A stretch of DNA of 6,164 bases from JANWHF01 sp036276235 (GCA_036276235.1 DATBDZ010000177.1:1-6164); one strand, 5' to 3'; positions 1 to 5,564 are shown, counted from the first letter of the stretch. Program-made: numbers and translations. Notes: a model not told the origin generated them from the letters alone.

Positions 1-1
1 G

Positions 2-1186
2 GCGCAGGAAGCCGGCGTCAAATACTTCTTCCTGGGCGCGATGTCCGCCGCCATCATGCTCTTTGGTTTCAGCTATCTATACGGAACGACCGGTACGACG
101 CGGCTGGATACGATCGCCGAGTACCTGCACGGCCGCGGGTCAGCGGGGCCGAACGCCTGGCAGATATTTGCAGTGGTGATGGTCCTCGCCGGGTTGGCGT
201 TTAAGATCGCCGCCGTTCCTTTGCACGCTTATGCGGGTGATGTGTACCAGGGAGCCGCGACACCGGTCACGGCGCTGCTGGCGTACGTCCCCAAGACCAG
301 CGGGTTCATCGCGATTATCAAGATTCTCGCCGCCGTCGGCGGGCAGCAGTGGATGGTCCCTGATGTCGTCTTCAAGCTGCTGTGGGTCATCGCGGTTCTG
401 ACGATGACGTTCGGCAACGCATTGGGCCTCCTGCAATTCAACATCAAGCGCGTGCTGGCTTATAGCTCAGTGGCGCACAGCGGATATATGCTCGTGGGTC
501 TGACGGCGTTGGTTGCCGCGCGGGCCGGCGCGGGTGCGACTCATCCGGAAGTCGTGCAAACGCAAGCTCTGGGCGGCGTGCTCTTTTATCTCGCCGCCTA
601 TGGCATCATGAATACCGGCGCGTTCGGCGTCTTGATGCTCTTGCCCGGCCGCACCGATGCGCAGGGCCGCCACGGGCCTAATGGCGAGCCGCTTCCCACC
701 GCAACTTCCGCCGAAACATTCGAGGATATTGCCGGCGCGGGCCGGCGGCATCCGTCGCTCGGGCTGGCGATGGCAATTTGCTGCTTCAGCCTGACCGGCC
801 TTCCCCTCACGATCGGCTTCTTCGGCAAGGTGCTGCTGGTTGCGCCGGTTGTCGGCGCGATGTCCAATCCGACCTACAGCACGATGATGGTGTGGCTGGT
901 CGTCATCATGATGCTCAATGCCGCGGTGTCGGCGGCCTACTATCTCCGCATCGTCGCCGCGCTGTTCCTCCGCACCGAATCGACCGACGCCACCTTCGCC
1001 GGGTCCACGGCCGAGCCGCATCAGGAATTCGGCTCACTGCCGATCACGGCGGCGGTCGTCCTCTCCGTCGTCGGCACGCTCTTCTATGGCATCTGTTTCC
1101 CCGCCACTGACATGCTCACCCGCCGCGCGCAAAATGCCGCACGCGTTCCGACCAATGGGCCGACGATGGTGACGGCTTCAAAGTAG
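2..1186 (+). CDS. nuoN: NADH-quinone oxidoreductase subunit N (complex I), C-terminal part
   Basis: Proton-pumping, antiporter-like membrane subunit of respiratory complex I, which couples NADH oxidation and quinone reduction to proton export across the cytoplasmic membrane. The frame is open from the left edge (first full codon at base 2), so the N-terminus lies outside; 394 residues are visible of a protein usually about 480-600 long. Many hydrophobic helices are present. Family signatures in order, numbered from the first visible codon: KYFFLGA (7-13), FKIAAVPLHAYAGDVYQGA (67-85) with the conserved helix lysine K68, VPKTSGF with K98, NIKRVLAYSSVAHSGYM with K149, and LTGLPLTIGFFGK with K276. 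These lysines belong to the proton path in this family. A hydrophilic loop of about 35 residues (near 214-250) looks longer than in enterobacterial NuoN. It ends with TAG. nuoN is normally the last gene of the nuo operon, which fits the convergent minus-strand genes downstream. Confidence 0.95.
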   Translation, partial: AQEAGVKYFFLGAMSAAIMLFGFSYLYGTTGTTRLDTIAEYLHGRGSAGPNAWQIFAVVMVLAGLAFKIAAVPLHAYAGDVYQGAATPVTALLAYVPKTSGFIAIIKILAAVGGQQWMVPDVVFKLLWVIAVLTMTFGNALGLLQFNIKRVLAYSSVAHSGYMLVGLTALVAARAGAGATHPEVVQTQALGGVLFYLAAYGIMNTGAFGVLMLLPGRTDAQGRHGPNGEPLPTATSAETFEDIAGAGRRHPSLGLAMAICCFSLTGLPLTIGFFGKVLLVAPVVGAMSNPTYSTMMVWLVVIMMLNAAVSAAYYLRIVAALFLRTESTDATFAGSTAEPHQEFGSLPITAAVVLSVVGTLFYGICFPATDMLTRRAQNAARVPTNGPTMVTASK

Positions 1187-1321
1187 CACCGACTGGTTGA
1201 CGACGATCAAACACGAACGCCACGGGCATGCTGTCGCAAGCCCATGCCATCCAGAATGCGCGGCCACCGAGCGACTGGGTAGACGCGTTCGCGTCACAAC
1301 TCGATGCGGCACGGATGCGAG

Positions 1322-1630
1322 CTATCGAAAGAGCAAGTGCCATGCGATGTAGCTGCCAATAGCGTTTATACCGAGCGATACCATCCATGCGCCCGCGGCC
1401 CGCTTCGTAATGTTTGCCGAAAGCCCGGCCAGGGAAAAGATGAGTCCTCCGAAGGTCAAAAGACAGCTTATGTGGATCAGAGTCGCACGGTCCAAGTACA
1501 GGCTTACAAGCAGCGGCAGGACACATAGCGAGGGGAGAACGGAGCGACTGATGCCGTTACCGGGTTGGGGTTCGGGAGTCGCGTAATCGAGAGTCTTCTT
1601 TTCCACAAATCCTCGTTCACCGCTCGTCAT
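1322..1630 (-). CDS. small multi-pass membrane protein with LDYATP motif
   Basis: 102 residues, function unknown. The ATG at 1630-1628 overlaps the TGA of the upstream TonB-like gene (1629-1627) as ATGA, the classic arrangement for translational coupling, so I choose it over the longer frame that starts at 1702 inside that gene. The N-terminus is polar and cytoplasmic-looking, with LDYATP at residues 14-19 and a Pro-rich stretch. Three hydrophobic segments follow, at about 30-47, 49-71 and 79-101. The protein ends -HLLFR. From memory, short proteins with an LDYATP- or LSYATP-like start followed by 2-3 membrane helices are frequent in planctomycetes and usually annotated as hypothetical. Base composition is less GC-rich than in the flanking genes. 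A 136-residue frame on the same strand (1116-1526) overlaps it but has no family features. I am fairly sure the gene is real and unsure what it does. Confidence 0.68.
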   Translation of the reverse strand: MTSGERGFVEKKTLDYATPEPQPGNGISRSVLPSLCVLPLLVSLYLDRATLIHISCLLTFGGLIFSLAGLSANITKRAAGAWMVSLGINAIGSYIAWHLLFR

Positions 1631-2673
1631 TCGAAGCGAATCGTAAACGGAATAACATCCGGGATCGGCCGACCCTGTTTGTCGCGCGACGGCTCTGTCC
1701 ACCAGTCGTACGCGGCGATCTCGCAGGGCTCATCGACGCCCGTGCTGCCGCTGGAATGAACGACGTCCACGTGCGTGACGCGGCCGCTCACGTCGATGGT
1801 GAGGTTGAGCAGAAGCGACGCCTTGCCCATCGAAATCAGATCCGCCTGCCCGCCCAGCCCGATGCGCGGGCGCGTCGTGATCTTAAACTTGCGGCCATTC
1901 TGGATATCCAGCCGCCCGTCGCGGAAGACGGCATTGGATGTTCGCGAAAAGGGATCGGATACCGATTCGCTCTGCTGCGCCGGATCGGTCGGCCGTCGAT
2001 CGGCGCCGGGCGCGCGGCCGTCGCCGGTCTGCGGGCGGACCGCCGGTTGCGGCGGGGCCACCGCCACCTGCGGCCGCGGCTGCGCCGGCGCTGTTGTGGG
2101 AAGTTGCGGCGCAACCTTGGGCACTTCAATTGGCGGCTGATCCGCCGTCACAAGAGATGGGGCGACTGTGTCATCCTGCTCCGGCAATCGCACGGCCGGC
2201 GGCGCGGCGGCTTGTGCCGTTGCCTCTGAGGGCTTCACAGCCTCTGGTGGCGCAGTGGGCGGCGTCGCGACGGCGACGCTCACGGGCGTCGGCAAGCCGC
2301 CTTGCTGGCCGCCCGATCCATTTTCGCCCAGCGGACCTTGCTGCAAGTCCGCCGGGTCGGCAGGGGTTCCGGGTCCGTGCGGATTGCGGCCCAATAACGC
2401 CTGATTATCCTCGGCAAAGCGCGCCTGCATGGGGCGATCGCCTTGCGAGGAATTGCTTCCCGTCCCCTGCGCCTTGTCCTCGCCCATGTCCGCCTCGCTG
2501 GCGGGCAGCGGGTCCGGCAATTGAAGCGCGACCGCCACCTCGATCTGCCGCGGCCGACGGGCCGGCGCGGCCAGCCACGCGCTCCACATCGGCGCGGCGG
2601 CGGTGAACAGAACCACATGCAGCGCCAATGAAGCGCCCAGGGCGAAGACGAAATTAAATCGCCAGCGAGTCAT
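1627..2673 (-). CDS. TonB-like energy-transducer family protein
   Basis: 348 residues with TonB architecture. A short cytoplasmic N-terminus (MTRWRFN) leads into one membrane helix at about 8-35 containing the LALHVVLF stretch typical of TonB N-termini, where a helix histidine is important in E. coli TonB. A long linker follows, rich in Pro, Ala and Gln (about 50-240), with repeated P-x-P and APP segments fit to span the periplasm. The C-terminal domain (about 250-348) carries LLNLTIDVSGRVTHVDVVHSSG (288-309), VDEPCEIAAYDWW (313-325) and IPFTIRFE, the pattern of TonB C-terminal domains: strand, G-x-V, SSG, V-D, helix, strand. TonB proteins carry proton-motive energy from ExbB/ExbD to outer-membrane receptors. 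No exbB, exbD or receptor gene is visible here, so a role in transport is inferred from family only. It has an extended -10 promoter 34 nt upstream but no good Shine-Dalgarno. It is followed by, and overlaps by 4 nt, a small membrane protein gene. Confidence 0.85.
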   Translation of the reverse strand: MTRWRFNFVFALGASLALHVVLFTAAAPMWSAWLAAPARRPRQIEVAVALQLPDPLPASEADMGEDKAQGTGSNSSQGDRPMQARFAEDNQALLGRNPHGPGTPADPADLQQGPLGENGSGGQQGGLPTPVSVAVATPPTAPPEAVKPSEATAQAAAPPAVRLPEQDDTVAPSLVTADQPPIEVPKVAPQLPTTAPAQPRPQVAVAPPQPAVRPQTGDGRAPGADRRPTDPAQQSESVSDPFSRTSNAVFRDGRLDIQNGRKFKITTRPRIGLGGQADLISMGKASLLLNLTIDVSGRVTHVDVVHSSGSTGVDEPCEIAAYDWWTEPSRDKQGRPIPDVIPFTIRFE

Positions 2674-2706
2674 GAATCCAAATGCGAGCCGCGCGGACGA
2701 AACCGG

Positions 2707-2715
2707 ATTATAGCA
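2707..2715 (-). promoter_or_regulatory. extended -10 promoter of the TonB-like gene
   Basis: Read on the minus strand this is TGCTATAAT, a perfect extended -10 element (TGn followed by TATAAT). No good TTGACA-like hexamer lies 16-18 nt upstream, as is common for extended -10 promoters. A start near base 2700 would leave a leader of about 26 nt before the ATG at 2673. It lies between the repeat element (2793-2961) and the gene, so the TonB-like gene probably does not depend on read-through from the LOG gene. Confidence 0.55.
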
Positions 2716-2792
2716 TCGACCAGACTGCCGCCGATGGGCAAATCAGCGCGACAATATTTATCGGGCGTACATCGATCATTGCGGGATGGATC

Positions 2793-2961
2793 TGGTGGGG
2801 CAGACATTCTTGTCTGTCATCGAGTCTGGGAGTGGTGGCATTCTTGCCACTCGAGCAGACTCGAATCCGTTCGGGGGACAAGAATGTCCCCACTCACGGA
2901 TTCGAAACAGACAAGAATGTCTGCTCCACCCAGATAACAGACAAGAATGTCTGCTCCACCA
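2793..2961. repeat. composite palindromic repeat element (multi-hairpin, shared ATTCTTG core)
   Basis: A 24-nt left arm at 2794-2817 (containing CAGACATTCTTGTCTG) is the inverted complement, with one mismatch, of a right arm at 2907-2930. The right arm is repeated directly: 25 identical bases at 2906-2930 and 2936-2960, a period of 30 nt. Between the arms sit two further inverted repeats: 2821-2828 with 2856-2863 (CGAGTCTG/CAGACTCG, enclosing the small palindrome GTGGCATTCTTGCCAC at 2835-2850) and 2861-2870 with 2896-2905 (TCGAATCCGT/ACGGATTCGA, enclosing GGGGACAAGAATGTCCCC at 2874-2891). The whole can fold as a closed stem with two side hairpins. No transposase and no clear target duplication are seen. 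Open frames through it give ADILVC- and RQECL-like peptides that I consider artefacts. From memory, similar repeats are scattered through planctomycete genomes. Confidence 0.9.
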
Positions 2962-2964
2962 GTT

Positions 2965-3525
2965 TTATATGGCGCGCGATGGGTAATGCTTGAGATACGC
3001 AATCGCCTCCGCCGGCGTGGAGCAGACATAAAACTTCTCGCACGCCTTGGCGCGGATGAAATGCTGCTCGACGCCGTGGCGGATCATCTCCAGCAGCGGG
3101 CCGTAGAAGCCGTTCACGTTGAGCAGAACGATCGGCTTATCATGCAATCCAAGCGTGCGGCCGACGAGAATCTCGAAGACCTCTTCTAGTGTTCCCAATC
3201 CGCCAGGGAGTGTAATGAATGCATCGCCGCGCTGTTCGAGCAACGCTTTGCGCTGGCGCATGTCGCGCGTGACGATCAGCTCGTGGCATTGCTCGTCGGC
3301 GAGCCCTTCATCAACCAACACCTGCGGCGTGATACCGACCACGGTGCCGCCCGCGGCCCGCGCCGCGCCCGCCAGTGCGCCCATGCAGCCGCAATCGTTG
3401 CCGCCATAAATCAACTGCCAGCCCTGGGCGGCGATCAGCGATCCCAGTTCCGCGGCGGCGTCAAAATACTGTCGCGCAACCTGGCGACTCGAAGAGCAAT
3501 AAACGGTCACAGAGCGGATAGGCAT
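2965..3525 (-). CDS. LOG family protein (TIGR00730-type nucleotide phosphoribohydrolase)
   Basis: 186 residues, the normal length for this Rossmann-fold family. Members release the base from nucleoside 5'-monophosphates; LOG enzymes do so on cytokinin riboside 5'-monophosphates. Visible signatures: VTVYCSSS near the N-terminus (6-13) for phosphate binding, YGGNDCGCMGALA (40-52), TRDMRQRK (86-93) with the catalytic-site arginine region, and the family hallmark PGGLGTLEE (107-115) with its glutamates. The glycine-rich loop reads GGN-D-C-G-C-M-G rather than the GGG-x-x-G-L-M-G of the best-known LOG proteins, probably a subfamily variant. The ATG at 3525 has no Shine-Dalgarno upstream. A weak TGGTATCCT (-10-like, bases 3544-3536) sits so close that a near-leaderless transcript is possible, but this is speculative. 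The stop TAA lies 4 nt from the composite repeat. Cytosolic; the true substrate here is unknown. Confidence 0.94.
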   Translation of the reverse strand: MPIRSVTVYCSSSRQVARQYFDAAAELGSLIAAQGWQLIYGGNDCGCMGALAGAARAAGGTVVGITPQVLVDEGLADEQCHELIVTRDMRQRKALLEQRGDAFITLPGGLGTLEEVFEILVGRTLGLHDKPIVLLNVNGFYGPLLEMIRHGVEQHFIRAKACEKFYVCSTPAEAIAYLKHYPSRAI

Positions 3526-3635
3526 TGGGTAGACAAGGATACCAGCATTGTTCGACGGCGCAGATGGAAGCCCGTGAAATGGATTTCGGGTGCGATGGGC
3601 GCAAACTCCGGTCGCTTGGTTGGGGCGCGCAAAAT

Positions 3636-3672
3636 AACGCGGCCAGTCTCCGAGAGAGAGACTGGCCGCGTT
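3636..3672 (-). terminator. intrinsic terminator of the pseudopilin gene
   Basis: A perfect 15-bp inverted repeat (3636-3650 with 3658-3672, arms AACGCGGCCAGTCTC and its complement) with a 7-nt loop. On the minus strand it is followed at once by ATTTTG (bases 3635-3630), giving a stem plus short U-run. It begins 33 nt after the pseudopilin stop codon. The other side of the hairpin has no T-run, so it should work in the minus direction only, and it also separates the pilin transcript from the LOG gene. Confidence 0.85.
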
Positions 3673-3705
3673 CGAGAGTCAATCGGTTTCGATCGTCAAG
3701 CCAAC

Positions 3706-4200
3706 TTAGGGCAGGACAAGCTTACCGGTCGCATCGGTGCCCCAGAAGTTGCCGGTGCCGCCGGTGTAGTCGTAGACAAAACCGGTGGCGGTGGACAACG
3801 TCGTGGCCGCAGTGCCGTCGGTCACGGTGCTCTGCCAGCTCTGAGCGGCAGCGAGCGGGTTGACCGGCGTGGTCTGCATGTACGGACCAAACGGGCCCGA
3901 GAGCGAGGTGCCGCTGTAGGCAGCGCCGGTCGCGTCGGTCTTGGTCGTCATCTGTGTCCAGAAGGCCGTGCTGTCAAAGCCTGAAGCGCCGGCGCCGGGC
4001 AGCGTGTCATTGTGCTGCAGGCGATAAAGCGCGATCTGGCTGCGCATGGTCTGGGCGGTGCTGGCCAGGCTGCTCTTGCGAGCATCGTTGCTGGCACTGC
4101 TGAACTGCGGGATGACGATCGCCGCGAGAATGCCGAGGATGATCACGACGATCAAAATTTCGATCAGCGTGAATCCGCGGCGTGACGTAGTACGATGCAT
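3706..4200 (-). CDS. type II secretion / type IV pilin-like pseudopilin (GspG-like, class III signal)
   Basis: 164 residues. The ATG at 4200 is chosen because GGAGG lies 7 nt upstream; an in-frame ATG at 4242 would add 14 residues before a poor site. The leader MHRTTSRRG is followed by FTLIEILIVVIILGILAAIVIPQF: prepilin peptidase would cut after G9, leaving N-methylated Phe1 and the conserved Glu5 (E14 here) of the assembly helix. The helix continues to about residue 60, then YRLQHNDTLPG (59-69), FWTQMTTKTDA and GPFGPYMQTTPVNPL (102-116), a block I associate with GspG-type planctomycete pseudopilins. The Gly/Thr-rich C-terminal half is a small secreted globular domain without cysteines. No secretion ATPase, platform protein or peptidase gene is adjacent, so it stands as a lone unit with its own ribosome site and terminator. 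Likely role: a subunit of a pseudopilus or pilus in the cell envelope. The exact system cannot be told from this window. Confidence 0.93.
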   Translation of the reverse strand: MHRTTSRRGFTLIEILIVVIILGILAAIVIPQFSSASNDARKSSLASTAQTMRSQIALYRLQHNDTLPGAGASGFDSTAFWTQMTTKTDATGAAYSGTSLSGPFGPYMQTTPVNPLAAAQSWQSTVTDGTAATTLSTATGFVYDYTGGTGNFWGTDATGKLVLP

Positions 4201-4207
4201 GTTCAAT

Positions 4208-4212
4208 CCTCC
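4208..4212 (-). promoter_or_regulatory. ribosome binding site deciding the pseudopilin start
   Basis: Reads GGAGG on the minus strand, 7 nt before the ATG at 4200. It fixes the start that leaves a 9-residue prepilin leader. The small GGCTGC/GCAGCC hairpin at 4224-4238 lies about 11 nt upstream of it in the leader RNA. Confidence 0.85.
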
Positions 4213-4551
4213 GAACCTTGTAAGGCTGCCACGCAGCCTCAATCATTCCCCCTGTGAACCGCGAGGCCGTCGCACTCACGACAGCCGCGTTACCATCTAC
4301 ATCGAATTCGTTGGACCCAATGAAAAGGAAGATTCGCGCCGAATCCTTCGGTTCAGGACGGAATTGACGGTTGGGCTGGAAGCCTGCAACGTCTATGCGG
4401 GCACGGCGTTGCCAGCGTTACCGATAACATGCATCGTCGAGCAGAAAATTGACATAAATGCGCCTCAAGCAGTTGCGCGCACAAGTGACTGGAGCCGCAA
4501 GGATCAATCGTCCGATAAGCTTGTCGGCAAGTAATTGGCGGCGGCGCGCGT

Positions 4552-4557
4552 GGAGGG
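4552..4557 (+). promoter_or_regulatory. ribosome binding site deciding the GNAT start
   Basis: GGAGGG ending 4 nt before the ATG at 4562. It supports this ATG over the in-frame TTG at 4535, which has no Shine-Dalgarno. Confidence 0.85.
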
Positions 4558-4561
4558 AACC

Positions 4562-5338
4562 ATGGCCAAATCATCCGATAACGCGGCGAGCATCAACCGC
4601 GCGATGGAAGTCTTCGTGCGCGGCTACTCCTTCACACGGAGTTTCACTCATCCCTATCACCCGCAGCAAATGGCGCAGGCGTGGGTTGTACGCGATACAC
4701 CGCGCAAACGGGGCGCCGACTATCGGCGGGAAGAATGGGTGGGAGCCCAAATCGCTCCGGCGGAACTCGATGCGCTGGCCCGCGAGAACGCGCGCGGCCA
4801 TTTCTGCATTTGCGCGATTGTGCCGGAGGGGCAGAATGATGGCCCGCTGCGTGCGGCGTATAAATCGCTGGGATATCGCCTGGGCACCAGCGAATTTCTC
4901 ATGGCCCATCGCCTCAAATCGATCCCCAAATTCCCCGAGCCATTTCCGATCGAGCGGGTGCTGAGTGCCGACCTGGCCGACCGCCTGACCAAATCCGCCG
5001 GTCAGCGGCAAATCCTCCCAGTACATCTCCACGCCGATGCTCCGCTTCGCCAGTACGTCGCGCTCGACAATGAAAGACCAACCGGCTGGGTCAGAAGCAT
5101 CGCTGTCGATGACGCGACCTGGGTTTCCAACATGCACGTCCTTCCCAAATACCGCCGGCGCGGCATCGGCAAATCGCTGCTGGCGCGGATGCTGCGCGAT
5201 GATCGCAAGCTGGGCTCAAAGGTTTCAGTGCTAATGGCCAGCCATGCAGGGGCGATGCTGTATCCTGTGGTTGGGTATGAAATGCTCGGGAAGCTTTTGG
5301 TCTACACGCCCATCAGGCGTCTAACCGACGGGCGGTAA
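4562..5338 (+). CDS. GNAT family N-acetyltransferase
   Basis: 258 residues from the ATG served by GGAGGG. The C-terminal half is a GNAT domain: WVRSIAVDDATWVSNMHVLP (176-195) forms the central strands, KYRRRGIGKSLLARML (196-211) is motif A with the R/Q-x-x-G-x-G/A acetyl-CoA pyrophosphate loop, VSVLMAS (221-227) is the next strand, and AGAMLYPVVGYEMLGKLLVY (229-248) is the usual closing helix and strand ending in a GY motif. The N-terminal half (about 15-120) ends in PLRAAYKSLGYRLGTSEFLMAHRL, which echoes the closing part of a GNAT domain, so the protein may be a tandem or degenerate double GNAT with acetyl-CoA binding only in the second half. Such enzymes transfer an acetyl group to amines of small molecules or proteins; the acceptor cannot be told. 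It is a single gene, convergent with the glycosyltransferase downstream. No membrane segment or signal peptide. Confidence 0.85.
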   Translation: MAKSSDNAASINRAMEVFVRGYSFTRSFTHPYHPQQMAQAWVVRDTPRKRGADYRREEWVGAQIAPAELDALARENARGHFCICAIVPEGQNDGPLRAAYKSLGYRLGTSEFLMAHRLKSIPKFPEPFPIERVLSADLADRLTKSAGQRQILPVHLHADAPLRQYVALDNERPTGWVRSIAVDDATWVSNMHVLPKYRRRGIGKSLLARMLRDDRKLGSKVSVLMASHAGAMLYPVVGYEMLGKLLVYTPIRRLTDGR

Positions 5339-5372
5339 ACTCGGAGACACAAAACCTCTAGCCGTCATGCTG

Positions 5373-5428
5373 AGGTACTCCGAAGCATCTGGCTTCCTCG
5401 CGAAGAGGCCGGATGCTTCGAAGCACCT
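5373..5428. repeat. palindromic repeat (CGAAGCATC type)
   Basis: Two 21-nt arms, 5373-5393 and 5408-5428, match as inverted complements at 18 of 21 positions (one of the three differences is a possible G:T pair). The loop is 14 nt and contains a further short complement (CTTC/GAAG). The left arm is preceded by GTCATGCTG. It sits 34 nt after the GNAT stop. I recall the string GCTGAGGTACTCCGAAGCAT as a frequent intergenic repeat of planctomycetes, which a search would confirm or deny. Confidence 0.75.
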
Positions 5429-5450
5429 GCTCTGAAAATGTGGCAATTCT

Positions 5451-5513
5451 TGTAGGGTGGGTGTACTCGCCCACCATCTTCCGCTCGTGGTGGGCGAGTA
5501 CGCCCACCCTACA
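5451..5513. repeat. long palindromic repeat (TGTAGGGTGGG type)
   Basis: Two 26-nt arms, 5451-5476 and 5488-5513, are inverted complements with a single mismatch (T at 5462, which can still pair G:T). The loop is 11 nt (5477-5487). Both ends read TGTAGGGTGGG outward to inward. It would form a very stable hairpin in either transcript and so could protect or terminate the 3' ends of the two convergent genes, although it lacks a T-run. Frames through it give VGWVYSPT- and WASTPTLQ-like peptides that I regard as artefacts. Confidence 0.88.
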
Positions 5514-5530
5514 GTTCCCATTGCATGCTT

Positions 5531-5564
5531 CGCGGTTGCGGCGCAGCCGCATCATCACTCCGCG
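5531..5564. repeat. nested short inverted repeat downstream of the glycosyltransferase gene
   Basis: TGCGGC (5537-5542) pairs with GCCGCA (5546-5551) around the loop GCA. It is enclosed by CGCGG (5531-5535) pairing with CCGCG (5560-5564). It lies 22 nt past the glycosyltransferase stop. No T-run follows, so it may be a third repeat unit or a weak 3'-end hairpin. Confidence 0.4.

Larger units (their letters stand above)
4201..4561. other. gene-free divergent intergenic region
   Basis: This 361-bp stretch separates the pseudopilin (-) and GNAT (+) genes and should hold both promoters. No open frame in it looks like a protein and there is no tRNA. A consensus TTGACA lies at 4449-4454 on the plus strand, but no -10 hexamer follows at 16-18 nt. 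Short inverted repeats are GGCTGC/GCAGCC (4224-4238), just upstream of the pilin ribosome site; GATTCG/CGAATC (4331-4345); GCAACG/CGTTGC (4386-4412); and GTTA/TAAC (4417-4428). None is long enough to name as a regulatory element. Confidence 0.7.

Noticed and set aside
467..1021. 184-codon open frame on the minus strand opposite nuoN
   Set aside because: Its product is rich in Arg, His and Glu with no recognisable domain, and it lies wholly antisense to the well-supported nuoN frame. High GC makes such shadow frames common.
1282..1295. GACGCG/CGCGTC hairpin between nuoN and the small membrane protein gene as a terminator
   Set aside because: Only 6 bp with a 2-nt loop and no T-run on either strand; too weak to call.
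1116..1526. 136-codon minus-strand frame overlapping the nuoN end and the small membrane protein
   Set aside because: No family features and no ribosome site. The overlapping frame with the ATGA junction and three hydrophobic segments is much better.
1938..2606. 222-codon plus-strand frame opposite the TonB-like gene
   Set aside because: Composition (Ala, Arg, Pro, Ser) is the antisense image of the proline-rich linker; no start signal.
2906..2960. CRISPR-like array (25-nt repeat, 30-nt period)
   Set aside because: Only two copies, a 5-nt gap instead of a spacer, no cas genes, and the unit is one arm of a larger inverted repeat.
2682..3029. Several overlapping small frames through the composite repeat (ADILVC- and RQECL-like peptides)
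   Set aside because: They appear on both strands because the DNA is palindromic; the peptides are translations of repeat units. Similar entries in databases are probably spurious.
3283..3984. 233-codon plus-strand frame spanning LOG, the terminator and the pseudopilin
   Set aside because: It runs antisense through two clear genes and an intrinsic terminator, and its product resembles no family.
4449..4477. TTGACA as the -35 of a GNAT promoter
   Set aside because: The hexamer at the expected -10 distance is GC-rich (GTTGCG) and no alternative fits 16-18 nt; noted only as part of the intergenic region.
4535..4561. TTG at 4535 as the GNAT start
   Set aside because: No Shine-Dalgarno upstream, whereas GGAGGG stands just before the ATG at 4562; the extra nine codons include the ribosome site itself.
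4571..5137. 188-codon minus-strand frame inside the GNAT gene
   Set aside because: Antisense shadow of a gene with a strong ribosome site and clear GNAT motifs.
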